Source of the DNA: Erwinia endophytica
GTDB lineage: Bacteria; Pseudomonadota; Gammaproteobacteria; Enterobacterales; Enterobacteriaceae
Assembly: GCF_009295515.1 (NCBI RefSeq)
Contig: NZ_RQVV01000053.1
Span: 1 to 64,000, forward strand
Direction of reading: 5' to 3'
Length of the DNA: 64,000 nt
The translations under genes and the position numbers were made by a program. The notes below the pieces were generated by a model, which did no database searches, had not been told where the DNA came from, and was given only the letters and a program-made list of their open reading frames with translations. This document shows positions 1 through 8,320 of the stretch, one piece after another (positions within the stretch are counted from its first letter, which is position 1; each line of letters begins with the position of its first letter).

Positions 1-146
1 AAAAACGCGTGTTTTTAGTCATCCTGTTTACCTCTCTCTCAAAGAGTTTAGTCTCCAGGATTACCGGGATGGTTCACATCGTCAGGAAACCCGCATGGCG
101 GACCCGCCGTTCGTCATGACCCTTTCACCAGCACAACACAGAAGGT

Positions 147-169
147 CCCGGCACTGTCCGGGTTTTTTT
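147..169 (+). terminator. Rho-independent terminator left of the cos site
   Basis: A CCCGG/CCGGG stem with a 6-base loop is followed by seven T residues. It closes whatever transcript enters from the left, presumably the phage lysis region outside the window. No convincing gene is visible in bases 1-146. Confidence 0.75.
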
Positions 170-213
170 GTGTCAGATAAAATCAGTGCAGATGTAATAA
201 TTGAGAAGGGAAT

Positions 214-298
214 TATTTTGCGGGTCCTTCCAGCCAGATCGCTAAGCCGGGGGTCGGAGGACGCGCGAAAAGTCGCCATATATGAGCATTTCCTGAGG
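214..298 (+). other. Lambda-type cos (DNA packaging) site
   Basis: The segment has the landmarks of the lambda cos region in the same order and spacing: ATTTTGCGGGTCCTT at the left, a G-rich core (GGGGTCGGAGGA followed by CGCGCG) about 33 bases further on, and ATATATGAGCATTTCC at the right, matching lambda CGCTATTTATGAAAATTTTCC. In lambda-like phages terminase cuts here to make the cohesive ends, and the small terminase gene starts about 190 bp downstream. Here no terminase gene follows. The exact nick positions and overhang cannot be fixed by eye. That this is a cos site is inferred from remembered similarity to lambda and from the lambda-like head genes downstream. Confidence 0.75.
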
Positions 299-725
299 TT
301 GGTTGTTGTTTAGTAATTGAATCTATCAGCCTGAAATTAATAAATTAAGTGCAGCTGATACTACAACTGATACAGCAACTTTCATGTGATGGCTGGCGAC
401 GAATTCACCCGCAACAGTAATCTTCGAAAGCGGGACCCCATCCATAAAATTATTTACGCCAGGATTGCCGCGACAGAGATACATCACCAGGATGCTGGCG
501 AGAGTGGACATTTACGCTGATGAATCGAAGTGGGAAACAGGGTTCGTTAAAGGAATTGTAGAAGGGGTTGGGCTCAAGGGGGTAAAGAAAAAGGTAAAGT
601 AAGAGCAGTCTTTTCTATGCAAAGACGGTGTATTGCAATGTGTATTGCATTTCTGCTAATTCCTTCGATGTAATGCGATGTAACTAATTGTTAATAATGT
701 AAATTTATTTTTATCTTTTCATAAA
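299..725. other. Unassigned AT-rich stretch replacing terminase and portal 5' half
   Basis: In lambda-like genomes the distance from cos to this part of the portal gene holds the small terminase, large terminase, the gpW-like connector and the portal N-terminal half, about 3.4 kb. Here there are only about 430 bp. One plus-strand frame is open from 390 to 602 without a start codon, encodes a lysine-rich end and stops at TAA 600-602. A 61-codon minus-strand frame (326-511) overlaps it. Neither resembles a terminase. The piece looks like a deletion scar filled with unrelated DNA. Confidence 0.6.
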
Positions 726-729
726 GGCG

Positions 730-1509
730 ATGTATGCCGCCACCATCGAAAGTGAGCTTGATTCAGAAAAGGCGATGGAATTTATTCTGGGATCTGACGA
801 GAAAGCCGCAGCAGATGGCGGGGCGGTAACAAAAATGCTCAGTCAGATGGTGGCGTATTACAGCGCCGCACAGGTCAAAATGGGCGGAGCAAAAGTGCCC
901 CATCTCTACCCCGGCGACACGTTAAACCTGCAGTCAGCGCAGGATACGGATAACGGTTATTCCGCGTTTGAGCAATCCCTGCTCCGTTATATCGCTGCGG
1001 GGCTGGGAGTCTCTTACGAGCAGCTATCCCGCAACTATTCACAGATGTCCTATTCCACAGCCCGCGCCTCGGCTAATGAGTCCTGGTGTTATTTCATGGG
1101 CCGTCGAAAATTCATTGCCTCACGGCTGGCCAGTCAGATGTTTTTGTGCTGGCTGGAGGAGGCCATCGTGCGCGGTGTTGTCCGTCTGCCGCAGCGCGCC
1201 AGATATTCATTGCAGGAGGCCCGCAGTGCGTGGGGGAACTGCGAGTGGATTGGCGCTGGCCGGATGGCGATCGACGGGTTGAAAGAGGTGCAGGAGGCGG
1301 TCATGTTGATCGAGGCCGGTCTCAGCACGTATGAAATTGAGTGCGCAAAACGCGGTCATGATTACCGGGATATTTTTGCACAGCAGGTCAGAGAGACAAT
1401 GGAGCGCCGCGCCGCCGGTCTGCAACCGCCAGCCTGGGCCGCCACCGCGTTTACTAACGGCCTGCAGCAGTCACAACAGGATGATAAAGAGGTACAGAAT
1501 GCAGCGTAA
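730..1509 (+). pseudogene. Portal protein, C-terminal half only (lambda gpB family)
   Basis: The 259 residues match the second half of lambda-type portal proteins, which form the dodecameric DNA entry pore of the head and are normally about 530 residues. The open frame begins at MYAATIESELD, a stretch that in the family lies internally. Upstream the reading frame runs only nine codons before a stop (TAA at 700-702) and shows no portal-like sequence. The ATG at 730 has only a weak AAGG upstream. The gene ends at TAA 1507-1509 and overlaps the start of the protease gene, the normal lambda B-C arrangement. A portal lacking its N-terminal half should not assemble, so I treat it as broken. Confidence 0.85.
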
Positions 1510-2797
1510 TCTGCCGCATATAGCCAGCATGGCGCTTAACGCCCCGTTAATGCTTGAACCCGCCTATGCGCGGATTTTCTTTTGCGCCCTGGGTTACCAG
1601 TTGGGGGCTGATCGTATCATCGATACAGTCAGCCAGACCACCCTGGAACGCAACGAGATGAGCGACGGGCTGTCACTCTTTGATGGTCCTGATCGTTCCG
1701 GTGTCAACGTCCGGAGTTATCAGGTCAAAGATCGTATCGCGATAGTGCCTGTCTCCGGGACACTGGTTAGCCGCTCATCATCACTACGCCCTTACAGCGG
1801 CATGACCGGTTACAACGGGATTGTGACCCGGCTGGAGCAGGCTGTCAGCGATCCCGGCGTAGACGGGATCCTGATGGATTTTGACACGCCTGGCGGCATG
1901 GTCGCGGGTGCGTTTGACTGTGCTGACATGATTGCCAGATTGCGTACCGATAAACCGATCTGGTCGTTATCAAACGATATGAGCTGCTCAGCGGGCCAGT
2001 TACTGGCCAGTGCATGTTCACGGCGACTGGTTACGCAAACCGCCCGCACGGGCTCAATTGGTGTTGTGATGGCGCACAGCAATTACAGTGGGGCGCTGGA
2101 AACAGAGGGGGTTGAGATCACGCTGATATACAGCGGTAAACACAAAACAGACGGGAATCCGTTCCAGTCGCTGCCCAAATCGGTCAGGCAGCAGCTACAA
2201 AGCAGCATTGACGCTACGCGGCAGATGTTTGCGGAAAAAGTTTCGTTGTATACCGGGCTCGGCCTGCAGTCCGTACTCGATACAGAGGCCGCTGTTTATT
2301 GCGGCGGCGAGGCGATCGACATCGGGCTGGCAGATGAGCTGGTCATTAACACAGACGCCCTGCAGGTGATGCGGGAATTTCTTAATACTAAATCAAAAAC
2401 CGGAGTAAATATGTCACTGACATTACCGGCGCAGGTCGCCACAACAACCACCGCAGGGGCTGAAAACATCCAGGAAAATCAGGAAACCACTGCGGCCACG
2501 ACCACAATCGATGCTGATTCAATAGCGAAAGCGGCAGCGCTGGCGGAAAACGAACGGATTATGGGGATCCTCGGCTGTGATGAGGCGAAAGGGCGTGAGT
2601 CCCAGGCTATGGCGCTGGCGTCTACACCCGGCATGACGCCGGAAAATGCAGTCCGCATTATGTCAGCAACGCCGCTCAGCGCGCAGGCACGGAGCGAAAC
2701 CAGCCTTGACACATTAATGGCCGAAGCGCCCGGGGCGGTGTCTGCCGCTGCCGGTGTTGTATCGGATGTTGATGAACTTATGAACACACCAATTTAG
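1499..2797 (+). CDS. Phage prohead protease, S49 family (lambda gpC-like)
   Basis: This 432-residue protein is close to lambda gpC throughout, from RNLPHIASMA at the N terminus to the C-terminal scaffold part. The S49 (SppA/ClpP-fold) serine protease domain spans roughly residues 80-300. The catalytic serine is predicted at S164 (CSAGQ) and the lysine at about K216 (GKHK), both aligned with lambda S166 and K218. It cleaves scaffold and portal inside the prohead. The ATG at 1499 is chosen because the protein then begins like lambda gpC and overlaps the portal stop by 11 bp; longer readings would extend into the portal gene. The C-terminal third is also expressed separately as scaffold. Confidence 0.93.
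   Translation: MQRNLPHIASMALNAPLMLEPAYARIFFCALGYQLGADRIIDTVSQTTLERNEMSDGLSLFDGPDRSGVNVRSYQVKDRIAIVPVSGTLVSRSSSLRPYSGMTGYNGIVTRLEQAVSDPGVDGILMDFDTPGGMVAGAFDCADMIARLRTDKPIWSLSNDMSCSAGQLLASACSRRLVTQTARTGSIGVVMAHSNYSGALETEGVEITLIYSGKHKTDGNPFQSLPKSVRQQLQSSIDATRQMFAEKVSLYTGLGLQSVLDTEAAVYCGGEAIDIGLADELVINTDALQVMREFLNTKSKTGVNMSLTLPAQVATTTTAGAENIQENQETTAATTTIDADSIAKAAALAENERIMGILGCDEAKGRESQAMALASTPGMTPENAVRIMSATPLSAQARSETSLDTLMAEAPGAVSAAAGVVSDVDELMNTPI
2411..2797 (+). CDS. Nested head scaffold protein (lambda Nu3-like)
   Basis: An in-frame internal start inside the protease gene, ATG 2411, is preceded by CGGAG at 2401-2405 and would give a 128-residue protein identical to the protease C terminus. In lambda the Nu3 scaffold is made in this way from an internal start of gene C and shapes the prohead before being degraded. 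The product starts with a Thr/Ala-rich linker and ends with a conserved region around LAENERIMGIL. The site and arrangement are seen directly; separate expression is inferred from lambda. Confidence 0.75.
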   Translation: MSLTLPAQVATTTTAGAENIQENQETTAATTTIDADSIAKAAALAENERIMGILGCDEAKGRESQAMALASTPGMTPENAVRIMSATPLSAQARSETSLDTLMAEAPGAVSAAAGVVSDVDELMNTPI

Positions 2798-2807
2798 GAT
2801 TTCAGTC

Positions 2808-3131
2808 ATGATCAATGAAGAAACATTCGAGTATCACCAACCCCTCGGGGGTAGCGATCAGGCACATACCGCCGTCGCGCCATCCGGCATTAGTTCCGCA
2901 ACACCAGCGCTTACCCCACTTATGCTCAGCGGATCAACGCTGGTGGCCTGGGACGGTCAGGCGGCCGGGACGGCGGTTGGGGTTCTGGCCCTGGCGCTGG
3001 AGGGGGGAGAAACGTTGCTGACGTATTACAAAACCGGCACATTCCGGATCGAAGATCTGGTCTGGCCGGCGGATGTCGCTGAAGACGTCCAGCGCAACGC
3101 ATTCGCGGGGACGTCCTGCAGCGTTGTGTAA
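2808..3131 (+). CDS. Head decoration protein (lambda gpD-like)
   Basis: The product has 107 residues, against 110 in lambda gpD, and shares its signature stretches: an N-terminal ETFEYHQPLG, the core APALTPLML and LVAWDG, a GTFR motif and the C-terminal AFAGT. gpD trimers cap the threefold sites of the expanded capsid and stabilise packaged DNA. The gene lies 10 bp after the protease and just before a terminator, then the capsid gene, the usual C-D-E order. Confidence 0.95.
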   Translation: MINEETFEYHQPLGGSDQAHTAVAPSGISSATPALTPLMLSGSTLVAWDGQAAGTAVGVLALALEGGETLLTYYKTGTFRIEDLVWPADVAEDVQRNAFAGTSCSVV

Positions 3132-3149
3132 ACCCTCTCTTGTTAACAG

Positions 3150-3172
3150 GGCCGCAAAAGCGGCCTTTTTTT
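3150..3172 (+). terminator. Terminator between decoration and capsid genes
   Basis: A GGCCGC/GCGGCC stem with an AAAA loop is followed by seven T residues, 14 bp before the capsid start codon. In this position it probably acts as a partial terminator or mRNA-stabilising hairpin rather than a full stop. Confidence 0.8.
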
Positions 3173-3185
3173 ATGGGATTTTTTT

Positions 3186-4217
3186 ATGAGCACGTCTCTT
3201 TATACGACCAGTAAACTCCTGGCGGTAACACGCCAGAAATTTAAATTTGATCCGCTGTTTCTGCGTTTATTTTTTCGTGAAATGTATGAGTTTGACACTG
3301 AACTGGTCAACCTCGCATTGATACCCGGCAATGTTGAAATGGCACTTTACATATCCCCAACAGTCTCTGGTGAGGTGATCCGCTCGCGGGGCGGGCTGAC
3401 TCGTCAGTTTAAACCGGGTTATGTTAAGCCCAAACATGAAGTCAATCCGCAGATGACAATCCGGCGCCTGCCTGACGAGGATCCGCAACTACTGACCGAT
3501 CCCGCCTATCGCCGCCGCCGAATTCTTCTCCAAAATTTGCAGGATGAAGAGCTGGCGATTCAGCAGGTTGAGGAACGCCAGGCTGTTGACGCGGTGCTGT
3601 ACGGCAAATACATCATGACCGGGGAGCAGTTTGAGCCCGTTGAGGTGGATATGCAGCGTAGCGCGGCAAACAATATCACCCAGGCCGGATCAGCAGCGTG
3701 GACTGCGCAGGACCGTGACACCTTTGATCCCACCGACGACATCGAAAAATACGCGCTGGCGGCCAGCGGCATCATTAATATCTGCGTGATGGATCCCAAA
3801 GCGTGGGCGCTGTTCCGGTCATTTAAATCGGTAAAAGACAAGCTGGACACTCGCCGCGGTTCTAATTCTGTGCTGGAAACTGCGGTCAAAGATTTGGGAC
3901 TGGCCGTTTCATACAAAGGAATGTATGGGGACATGGCTATTGTCGTCTATACCGGCGAGCATATTGTTGATGGTCAAAAAACCCACTATCTCCCGGATTA
4001 CACAATGGTACTGGGCAACAATCAGGCTCGCGGTATTCGCACATACGGCGGCATACAGGATATTGAGGCAATAGGCGAAGGTATCACAAAATCCAGCCGG
4101 TACCCGAAAAACTGGATCCAGACCGGCGATCCGGCCCGTGAATTCACAATGACGCAATCCGCGCCGCTTATGCTGCTGACCGATCCGGACGAGTTTGTTG
4201 TCGTCACTCTGGCGTAA
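3186..4217 (+). CDS. Major capsid protein (lambda gpE-like)
   Basis: At 343 residues it is almost the length of lambda gpE (341) and is similar end to end. Examples are KFKFDPLFLRLFFRE near the N terminus, EVIRSRGG and PGYVKPKHEVNPQM around residues 60-85, SYKGMYGD around 240, and the C-terminal SAPLML..DPDEF. It forms the HK97-fold icosahedral shell. Gene position directly after gpD fits the lambda head module. The protein looks intact. Confidence 0.97.
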   Translation: MSTSLYTTSKLLAVTRQKFKFDPLFLRLFFREMYEFDTELVNLALIPGNVEMALYISPTVSGEVIRSRGGLTRQFKPGYVKPKHEVNPQMTIRRLPDEDPQLLTDPAYRRRRILLQNLQDEELAIQQVEERQAVDAVLYGKYIMTGEQFEPVEVDMQRSAANNITQAGSAAWTAQDRDTFDPTDDIEKYALAASGIINICVMDPKAWALFRSFKSVKDKLDTRRGSNSVLETAVKDLGLAVSYKGMYGDMAIVVYTGEHIVDGQKTHYLPDYTMVLGNNQARGIRTYGGIQDIEAIGEGITKSSRYPKNWIQTGDPAREFTMTQSAPLMLLTDPDEFVVVTLA

Positions 4218-4274
4218 CCCCTGGCGTAATCCGTTCAACTGGTCCCGTCCGGGGCCATTATTGAGAAAAAACCA

Positions 4275-4652
4275 ATGTCAAAAAATGAATTGATTGCCCG
4301 CTTACTGGAGTTGGGTGAGTTGCTGGGTCGTGAAATTGATACAACAGGCACCATTGCAGAGCTTGAGCAGCGTGTTACTGAAGCGGAAGAAGAACTGAAC
4401 GATTCCGATGACAGTTCTACCGATGGTGATTCTACCGAAGGGGGCGCCGTCGCTGGGGGTGATGCAGGTAGTGAGGGGAAACCATCAACAGGGCTGGTCC
4501 GGGTGCTGATGTTAAAAACCGCTCACATGCACGCAACGCATGAGACAAACGACGAACGCGTGGAAATTGCCCTGGCGGGTACGCACGTCCGGGTTACGCC
4601 TAACGATCTTGCTGCGCTGGAAAAAGCCGGTATCGCGCAAAAAGAGGATTGA
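4275..4652 (+). CDS. DNA packaging accessory protein (lambda gpFI-like)
   Basis: The 125-residue product begins MSKNELIARLLELGE, like lambda FI (MTKDELIARLRSLGE). It then has a highly acidic, low-complexity linker (about residues 35-70) and a C-terminal part ending in an Ala/Glu-rich helix. FI helps terminase find the prohead in lambda. With terminase missing here its partner is gone. The stop codon overlaps or abuts the next gene. Confidence 0.85.
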   Translation: MSKNELIARLLELGELLGREIDTTGTIAELEQRVTEAEEELNDSDDSSTDGDSTEGGAVAGGDAGSEGKPSTGLVRVLMLKTAHMHATHETNDERVEIALAGTHVRVTPNDLAALEKAGIAQKED

Positions 4653-4654
4653 CG

Positions 4655-5014
4655 GTGGCCACCTTTGATAACATTTTTGACCGGGCAATGTCAGAGGTTG
4701 ACAAAATTGTAATGGATACGTTCGGTGGGCGGGTCGTTGCAGTGATCGGAGGTGTTCAGCGTTCCATCAATGTGATTTTTGATGATGAGGACACCATCCA
4801 GCAAATTGCTGGGGGCCAGGTTGTTAACTCGCAACCAGAGTTGTTTTGTAATGCCGATGAAGTCGCCGGGCTGAAAAAGCACGACGCGGTTTACATTCAC
4901 GGCGTTGCGTTTTATGTCACAGCGATTGGTCGCCCGGACGGCGATTCACTGACCGTAAAACTCGCCCATGGCAAGCCAGGGCGCCCGGTAAATGATATTG
5001 ATGCCTGGAGTTAA
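4655..5014 (+). CDS. Head-tail joining protein (lambda gpFII-like)
   Basis: The 119-residue product begins ATFDNIFDRA, matching lambda FII (ADFDNLFDAA), and keeps the family length. FII plugs the head connector and provides the tail docking surface. I take GTG 4655 as start: a purine-rich AAAGAGG at 4641-4647 is well spaced from it. The TTG at 4649 would leave almost no spacing and overlap the previous stop. Its presence means that the head end of the connector is lambda-type although the tail is P2-type. Confidence 0.8.
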   Translation: MATFDNIFDRAMSEVDKIVMDTFGGRVVAVIGGVQRSINVIFDDEDTIQQIAGGQVVNSQPELFCNADEVAGLKKHDAVYIHGVAFYVTAIGRPDGDSLTVKLAHGKPGRPVNDIDAWS

Positions 5015-5017
5015 CGC

Positions 5018-5677
5018 ATGGCTCGTGAAAGCAGGTTAAGGCGGGATCTTCCGGTTGATATTGATGTCAGCGCTATCTGGCGTATTGCTGAAAAAGTGGG
5101 GGCAACGCAGAAGCAGTTCAGAAACGCATACTCCCGCGCGCTGCGGCGTACAGCTGCAACGCTCAGGAAAAAGGCAATGGCTGATTTGAAAAGCGGCCTT
5201 GCCCCGCGCAGTTTGCAGATGATACGCCGGCGCATTCTGTCGTTCAGTATCTCCCGTGGATCTCAGCTGGATACAGCAAAACTCTGGTTTGGTCTGAACG
5301 CGATAAAAGTCAAAGATCTGAAAGGCAAAATCAGGGGGCGGATCCGGCCACATCATGACCAGCGTGATCCGGCAACTGGCCGTTTTATAAAGGCCCGCCG
5401 CCGGAAACAGAACCCGCCCGGTTTCGATCCCAGGGGGGCAATGCTGGCAGGAAAAACCTATGAAAATGGCGAGGTGTCACGCTCAAAGCGCGAGGGACGC
5501 CGGACGATTGTTATCCGCGATCCTGAAACCCGCCGGACCCGTGAGGCTGAGATTGATGTTTACGCCCCCATGCTGGATTACATAGAAGATCACGCGTTTG
5601 CAGAGGTCATGGACATTTTTATGCATCATTTTGAAACTGATCTGCGTGGGCGCATCAAAGCCCGCATTGATGTTTAA
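5018..5677 (+). CDS. Minor tail protein Z-like / tail completion protein
   Basis: This 219-residue protein is very basic and rich in Arg and Lys, especially around residues 100-160. It lies directly after FII, where lambda has gene Z, whose product is needed to finish the tail-head junction. Sequence resemblance to gpZ is limited to general character (basic, RRxxR-rich middle), so the name rests mostly on position and size (gpZ 192 aa). It starts 3 bp after the FII stop and is probably translationally coupled. Confidence 0.6.
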   Translation: MARESRLRRDLPVDIDVSAIWRIAEKVGATQKQFRNAYSRALRRTAATLRKKAMADLKSGLAPRSLQMIRRRILSFSISRGSQLDTAKLWFGLNAIKVKDLKGKIRGRIRPHHDQRDPATGRFIKARRRKQNPPGFDPRGAMLAGKTYENGEVSRSKREGRRTIVIRDPETRRTREAEIDVYAPMLDYIEDHAFAEVMDIFMHHFETDLRGRIKARIDV

Positions 5678-5688
5678 AGGGGGAACCG

Positions 5689-6243
5689 ATGTCAGATCCT
5701 CTAATGATGGGGCGTTATCACGAAGCCGTGATCGGCGCGCTGCAGCGCATTTCATGGGTGCGTGATGCGGATACCTATCCGGAAAAAGACGCGCCAAAAT
5801 TCTCCGGGCTCGTTACGCCAGCCGTGTATTTTGAGTTGAATGAGTGGACTGATAACGGCGGTACCACTGGCCAGCTTGAGGTTACGCTTGACTGCGATCT
5901 GTATGTTGTTGTTGATGCTGCCGGCGCGGGAAATGAGAAACCCGCGATATTCCTTCGCGCGGCCGCGGCAGATTTAACGCAGTGGATCAACGGCCAGCAG
6001 TTCGGCCTGTCCGGTGTTGAGCCAGCCACGTTTATTGCCGCTACTAAAGACGAATTTGATCCACGAATGGATGATTATCTGGTCTGGCGGATTACGTTTA
6101 ATCAAAATGCCGCGTTTGGTGAGGATCCGTTTGCGTCAACTGGCCAACCACTTAAACAGGCTTGGCTCGGTATTGCGCCGGACATCGGACAGCAGCATGT
6201 AGATGATTATCGTCTGATTTGGGAGGCGGATTCTGATGGATGA
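5689..6243 (+). CDS. Putative tail terminator protein
   Basis: The 184-residue acidic protein has an N-terminal helix (YHEAVIGALQRI), a central beta-rich part with LEVTLDCDLYVV, and a segment VWRITFNQNAAFG typical of tail terminator and neck proteins that cap the tube. It sits between the Z-like gene and the baseplate spike gene and overlaps the latter by 8 bp. The exact family cannot be decided by eye. A neck or tail-terminator role is inferred from position and fold-like pattern. Confidence 0.5.
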   Translation: MSDPLMMGRYHEAVIGALQRISWVRDADTYPEKDAPKFSGLVTPAVYFELNEWTDNGGTTGQLEVTLDCDLYVVVDAAGAGNEKPAIFLRAAAADLTQWINGQQFGLSGVEPATFIAATKDEFDPRMDDYLVWRITFNQNAAFGEDPFASTGQPLKQAWLGIAPDIGQQHVDDYRLIWEADSDG

Positions 6244-6796
6244 TGTGGTCGGCGATTTGCAGCGGCGGCTGGCAAATATAGTTCGCCGGGGTGTTATTCA
6301 TTCGGTAAAACAGGGGGGGATCCCCAAATGCCGGGTTGAGCTGGGTGAAATCGTTACCGCCTGGCTCCCGCTGTGCCAAAGTTTTACCGGCGCGAACCGG
6401 TCTGATTATAACCCCGCCGCAGTCGGTGATCCGGTCACCGTGCTGTCAGAGGGGGGAGATTTGAATAACGGTCGTGTTTTCCCCGGATGGAACACAGAGG
6501 CCATGCCCGTGCCGGATGGCACAACCAGTGAACACATTACAAAATACAGTGACGGGACGGAGATCCGCTATAACCGCGCCGCGCACACTCTGACGATCAC
6601 CCTGGCTGATGGCGGCAGTTATAAAATCACCGGAAATGTTGAAATAATCGGCAATCTGAATGTCGAGGGCAATATTGCATCTGACGGCGAAATATCAGAC
6701 TGGCAGGGCAAAATGAGCTGGATCCGAGTGGTCTATAACGGACATACGCATTTCGAAACCGGATCAATAACCGGAGAACCCCTTAGCCCCATGTAG
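6236..6796 (+). CDS. Baseplate spike protein V (P2 gpV-like)
   Basis: The 186-residue product is a phage baseplate assembly protein V. An N-terminal OB-like region (residues 1-95, with GRVFPGWNTEAMP) is followed by a repetitive beta-helix region around IEIIGNLNVEGN-type repeats. The tip contains GHTH near residue 170. In P2 gpV the matching His-x-His binds an iron ion at the sharp membrane-piercing point. In P2 this gene precedes W, J and I; here it is separated from them and comes before the sheath gene. Confidence 0.9.
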   Translation: MDDVVGDLQRRLANIVRRGVIHSVKQGGIPKCRVELGEIVTAWLPLCQSFTGANRSDYNPAAVGDPVTVLSEGGDLNNGRVFPGWNTEAMPVPDGTTSEHITKYSDGTEIRYNRAAHTLTITLADGGSYKITGNVEIIGNLNVEGNIASDGEISDWQGKMSWIRVVYNGHTHFETGSITGEPLSPM

Positions 6797-6826
6797 TATC
6801 AACAAAATTCAAATTCTAAATTACAG

Positions 6827-6849
6827 CCCCCGCGATTGCGGGGGTTTTT
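6827..6849 (+). terminator. Terminator between spike V and sheath genes
   Basis: A perfect CCCCCGC/GCGGGGG stem with a GATT loop is followed by five T residues. It separates the head-to-spike block from the sheath-to-fibre block. A sheath promoter would be expected near here, but I could not identify one with confidence. Confidence 0.85.
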
Positions 6850-6865
6850 ATATCCGGAGTTCAAT

Positions 6866-8320
6866 ATGTCTGAGTTACACGGCGTTGAAACAATAGAATT
6901 AACGTCCGGCACAGTGGCGGTAACAACAATCCAGACCGCAATCATCGGTCTGGTAGGCACCGCGCCGGCGGTGAATAGCGGCAGCGCGGCAACGGCAACA
7001 TCGGGAACGCCAATTCTTGATAACGTTGTCACATTTACAGCTGAAACCGGCGCGGCGGGTAACAATTATTCCGTTGCCGCTGTGGGCGGCACACCTGCTG
7101 ACAATTCAGCAGCAATCGCCACATCGGCAACCTGGGCCGACAGCGTGCTGTCAATCACGCTGGGTTGTGATGCTGACGGTACAATCACTGCCACGCCTGC
7201 CGATGTTGTTTCCGTGGTTAGTAATATTGCTAATTGTCCTGTAGTGGCCACCGGAAGCGGAGAGGGTGTGGTCAGTGCGTTTGACGTTCAGTTGACCGGC
7301 GGCGCCGATGAGCCGTTCCCGCTCTATACCCCGGTGGCTGTCGTGGGTACGACACAGATCACGGCACTGGGATCGGACGGTACTCTCGCCGAGGCTCTGG
7401 AGGAAATTAACTATCAGCGTAACGCGTTAACAGTTGTTGTACGTGTTGAAGAAAGCGCCACAGAGACAACGCAACGCGCCGCAATCCTGAAGGGGATCAC
7501 CGCGCTTTCTAAAAGCAAATCGGTTACCTCATACCACCCCCGCATCCTGATAGCCCCCGGATTCAGTGAGGATGACGCGGTGGGTAAAGCGCTGGAGACG
7601 CAGGCCGGAAAACTCCGCGCGGTCGCGTATGTTGATTGCGCATCAATGGCGACGCTCCAGGAGGTAGTTTTACGTCGCCAGTCATACGGTGCGCGCACTG
7701 AATTACTCCGCGCGCGACCACAGGTCAGCAATGACGCCGGCGAACTGGTTTACCGCCCCTGCTCGGCATTTGCTGCGGGTCTCAGGGCGCGCATTGATTA
7801 CGAGAATGGCTGGTGGTGGAGTAAATCGAATCAGGAAATTTACAACATCCTGGGTGTTGAACAGATTGACGAGTTTATTTTGGGTGAGGAAAACTGCGAC
7901 GCTAATTTGCTCAACATGCAAAACATTTCAACAATCATCCGCCGCGACGGATTCAGGCACTGGGGTAACCGGCTGTGTGCAACTGATACGCAGTGGCGTT
8001 TTGAGTCTGTACGCCGCACTGCTGATGTTATTGAAGACAGCATTCAGCAAACAATGATGGAATATGTTGATCGTCCACTCGATAAAGAGAACGCCGACGA
8101 CATTATCGAAACCATCAACTCCTATATGCGCTCCCTTGTCTCCCTTGGGGCCATATTTGGCGGCACCGCATGGCTTGATGAAGAGCTGAATACAGTCGAA
8201 ACGATGGCCGCGGGCGTGCTTTACATAAATTACGATTTCGGACCTAAATCACCGACAGAGCGCATTTCCCTGCGGGTGCGCGTGAATAACAATTACGCAC
8301 TTGAGGAGTTAGCGGCATGA
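6866..8320 (+). CDS. Contractile tail sheath protein (P2 gpFI-like)
   Basis: The 484-residue protein is a phage tail sheath subunit, about 90 residues longer than P2 FI (396). The N-terminal strand region (residues 1-35) and the main body from about residue 135 (FDVQLTGGADEPFPLYTPV) are sheath-like. Between them lies a Thr/Ala/Gly/Ser-rich beta-type insertion that probably projects from the tail surface. ATG 6866 is chosen over an upstream in-frame ATG inside the terminator because CGGAG precedes it at proper distance. The stop overlaps the tube gene start (ATGA). Confidence 0.92.
   Translation: MSELHGVETIELTSGTVAVTTIQTAIIGLVGTAPAVNSGSAATATSGTPILDNVVTFTAETGAAGNNYSVAAVGGTPADNSAAIATSATWADSVLSITLGCDADGTITATPADVVSVVSNIANCPVVATGSGEGVVSAFDVQLTGGADEPFPLYTPVAVVGTTQITALGSDGTLAEALEEINYQRNALTVVVRVEESATETTQRAAILKGITALSKSKSVTSYHPRILIAPGFSEDDAVGKALETQAGKLRAVAYVDCASMATLQEVVLRRQSYGARTELLRARPQVSNDAGELVYRPCSAFAAGLRARIDYENGWWWSKSNQEIYNILGVEQIDEFILGEENCDANLLNMQNISTIIRRDGFRHWGNRLCATDTQWRFESVRRTADVIEDSIQQTMMEYVDRPLDKENADDIIETINSYMRSLVSLGAIFGGTAWLDEELNTVETMAAGVLYINYDFGPKSPTERISLRVRVNNNYALEELAA

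Noticed and set aside
326..511. 61-codon minus-strand frame in the deletion scar
   Set aside because: No good ribosome-binding site, no recognisable product, and it overlaps another open frame on the plus strand.
1331..1498. N-terminal extension of the prohead protease
   Set aside because: The in-frame upstream ATG would add 56 residues without homology and lies within the portal gene.
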